From Rheinheimera sp. EpRS3 (GTDB lineage: Bacteria; Pseudomonadota; Gammaproteobacteria; Enterobacterales; Alteromonadaceae): DNA of 64,000 nucleotides. Positions within the stretch are counted from its first letter, which is position 1. Each line of letters opens with the position of its first letter. Location: positions 1,116,001 to 1,180,000 of the forward strand of contig NZ_LNQS01000001.1 in assembly GCF_001513785.1 (NCBI RefSeq), given 5' to 3'. Below the pieces are notes generated by a model. That model was not told the DNA's origin and did not search any database. It saw only the letters and a program-made list of their open reading frames with translations. Below are positions 63,144-64,000 of the stretch, piece after piece. Made by a program: the position numbers and the translations under genes.

Positions 63144-64000
63144 TTGCCATTTAATGATTTATCGCTTGATCCGCGGCTAATGCGCTCGGTACAGCATCTG
63201 GGCTTTGTTAAGCCAACTGAGATTCAGCTTGAGGCGATTCCTGCTGTGATGGTTGGCCGTGATTTAATTGTGTCATCGCAAACCGGTTCAGGTAAAACGC
63301 TGGCTTATTTATTGCCAATGATGCAACGCTTGCTAAAAAGTCGGCCGTTGTCCAAGCGTGATGCGCGGGCGCTGATACTGGCGCCGACGCGCGAATTAGC
63401 CAAACAGGTGTATGCGCAGCTGCGCTTGTTTGTGTCTAATACACCGTTAACGTCAGCGTTGATTGTCGGTGGCGAAAACTTTAACGATCAGGAAAAGCTG
63501 CTTAAACGTGAGCCAAACATCATTGTCGCCACGCCGGGCCGTTTTGTTGATCACCTTGAGCATAAATCAGTATTTATTAATGGCCTGGAAATGCTGATCC
63601 TCGACGAAGCGGATCGGATGCTGGATTTAGGCTTTATGCCGCAGCTAACGGTGATCAATAAAGCTGCAGATCACCGTTTACGCCAGACTTTGCTGTTTTC
63701 TGCCACATTAGATCATGCAGAAGTAGATGAACTGACACTGGCATTACTGAAAAATCCATACCGCGTTGCTATTGGTGCTTCGCATCAGCAACATCAGGAT
63801 ATCAGCCAGCGGTTTTTTCTGGCCGATCACCTCAGTCATAAAGAAGCTCTGCTGCAGCACTTTTTACAGCAGGATGATATTAAGCAACTGATTATTTTTA
63901 CCGCCACACGCGAAGATGCCGAGCGCTTAGCGCTGCTGTGTGAGCAGCTTGGCCGCAGCGCCGTGGGGTTAAGCGGAAAATTAACGCAAAGCAGCCGTAA
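63144..64000 (+). CDS. DEAD-box RNA helicase (3' partial), SrmB/RhlE-like
   Basis: Open to the window end. The start is taken as TTG 63144: AAGAGG lies six bases before it and the protein MPFNDLSLDPRLMRSVQHLGF then begins like other DEAD-box proteins; no ATG occurs until codon 13. Motifs in order: Q motif KPTEIQLEAIP, motif I SQTGSGKT, Ia APTRELA, Ib TPGR, II DEAD, III SAT. The helicase C domain begins at about 63800. Subfamily cannot be fixed without the missing tail. Confidence 0.9.
   Translation, partial: MPFNDLSLDPRLMRSVQHLGFVKPTEIQLEAIPAVMVGRDLIVSSQTGSGKTLAYLLPMMQRLLKSRPLSKRDARALILAPTRELAKQVYAQLRLFVSNTPLTSALIVGGENFNDQEKLLKREPNIIVATPGRFVDHLEHKSVFINGLEMLILDEADRMLDLGFMPQLTVINKAADHRLRQTLLFSATLDHAEVDELTLALLKNPYRVAIGASHQQHQDISQRFFLADHLSHKEALLQHFLQQDDIKQLIIFTATREDAERLALLCEQLGRSAVGLSGKLTQSSR

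Overview
The window is a chromosomal segment of a Gram-negative gammaproteobacterium. Gene content and order (a LacI-regulated GlcNAc pathway of Shewanella type, folD/tRNA, tig-clpP-clpX-lon-hupB-ppiD, sap-pspF/pspABC-ycjXF, phhAB-tyrR-hpd-hmgA-fahA-maiA, gloB-yafS-like) fit an Alteromonadales/Chromatiaceae organism of the Rheinheimera-Alishewanella-Arsukibacterium kind. That placement is inference from content and synteny, not from a database match.

Region by region. (1) 1-13047: a glycan-use locus. It has a LacI-type regulator (5' end cut by the window), a paired operator, a TonB-dependent receptor, a GH89 alpha-N-acetylglucosaminidase lipoprotein, NagX (HGSNAT-like acetyltransferase/transporter), GlcNAc kinase NagK, SIS-type deaminase NagB-II, deacetylase NagA, permease NagP and a PHP-domain lipoprotein. 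All lie on one strand with tiny gaps or overlaps: bind and import, trim alpha-GlcNAc, transport, phosphorylate, deacetylate, deaminate to fructose-6-P. (2) 13167-15339: a secreted GH43 glycosidase and a secreted esterase. (3) 15340-24240: an accessory block. It holds a 1.07 kb repeat-rich gene-free stretch, a 1754-residue STAND-type NTPase with a nuclease-like N-terminus (probable anti-phage protein) with base use unlike its neighbours, a 17-codon remnant ORF, a TacA/TacT-like toxin-antitoxin pair, and a RHH/RelE-like pair followed by a membrane protein. (4) 24275-25832: folD, divergent from a Pro-Arg-His-Pro tRNA cluster with a decayed third tRNA-Pro. (5) 25930-37850: core genes: acetyltransferase, proBA, tig, clpPX, lon (heat-shock promoter), hupB and ppiD. 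(6) 37850-48176: envelope stress and peptide transport. pspF-sapABCDF is one overlapping operon, divergent from pspABC (sigma-54 promoter), followed by ycjX-ycjF. (7) 48280-56814: methionine gamma-lyase, then the complete phenylalanine/tyrosine to fumarate + acetoacetate pathway with its regulator TyrR; a TyrR box lies upstream of phhA. (8) 57021-64000: cheV, two small unknown proteins, mltD, gloB, a methyltransferase, an acetyltransferase, a DUF2058 protein and a DEAD-box helicase cut by the window end.

The most noteworthy items are the lone giant STAND NTPase in the accessory block; the pairing of GH89 and an HGSNAT-like protein (homologues of two successive human heparan-sulfate lysosomal enzymes) in one bacterial operon; the structured stretch between hupB and ppiD; and the tRNA-Pro scar beside the accessory block. 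No CRISPR array, rRNA gene, recognisable integrase/transposase or replication origin was seen.
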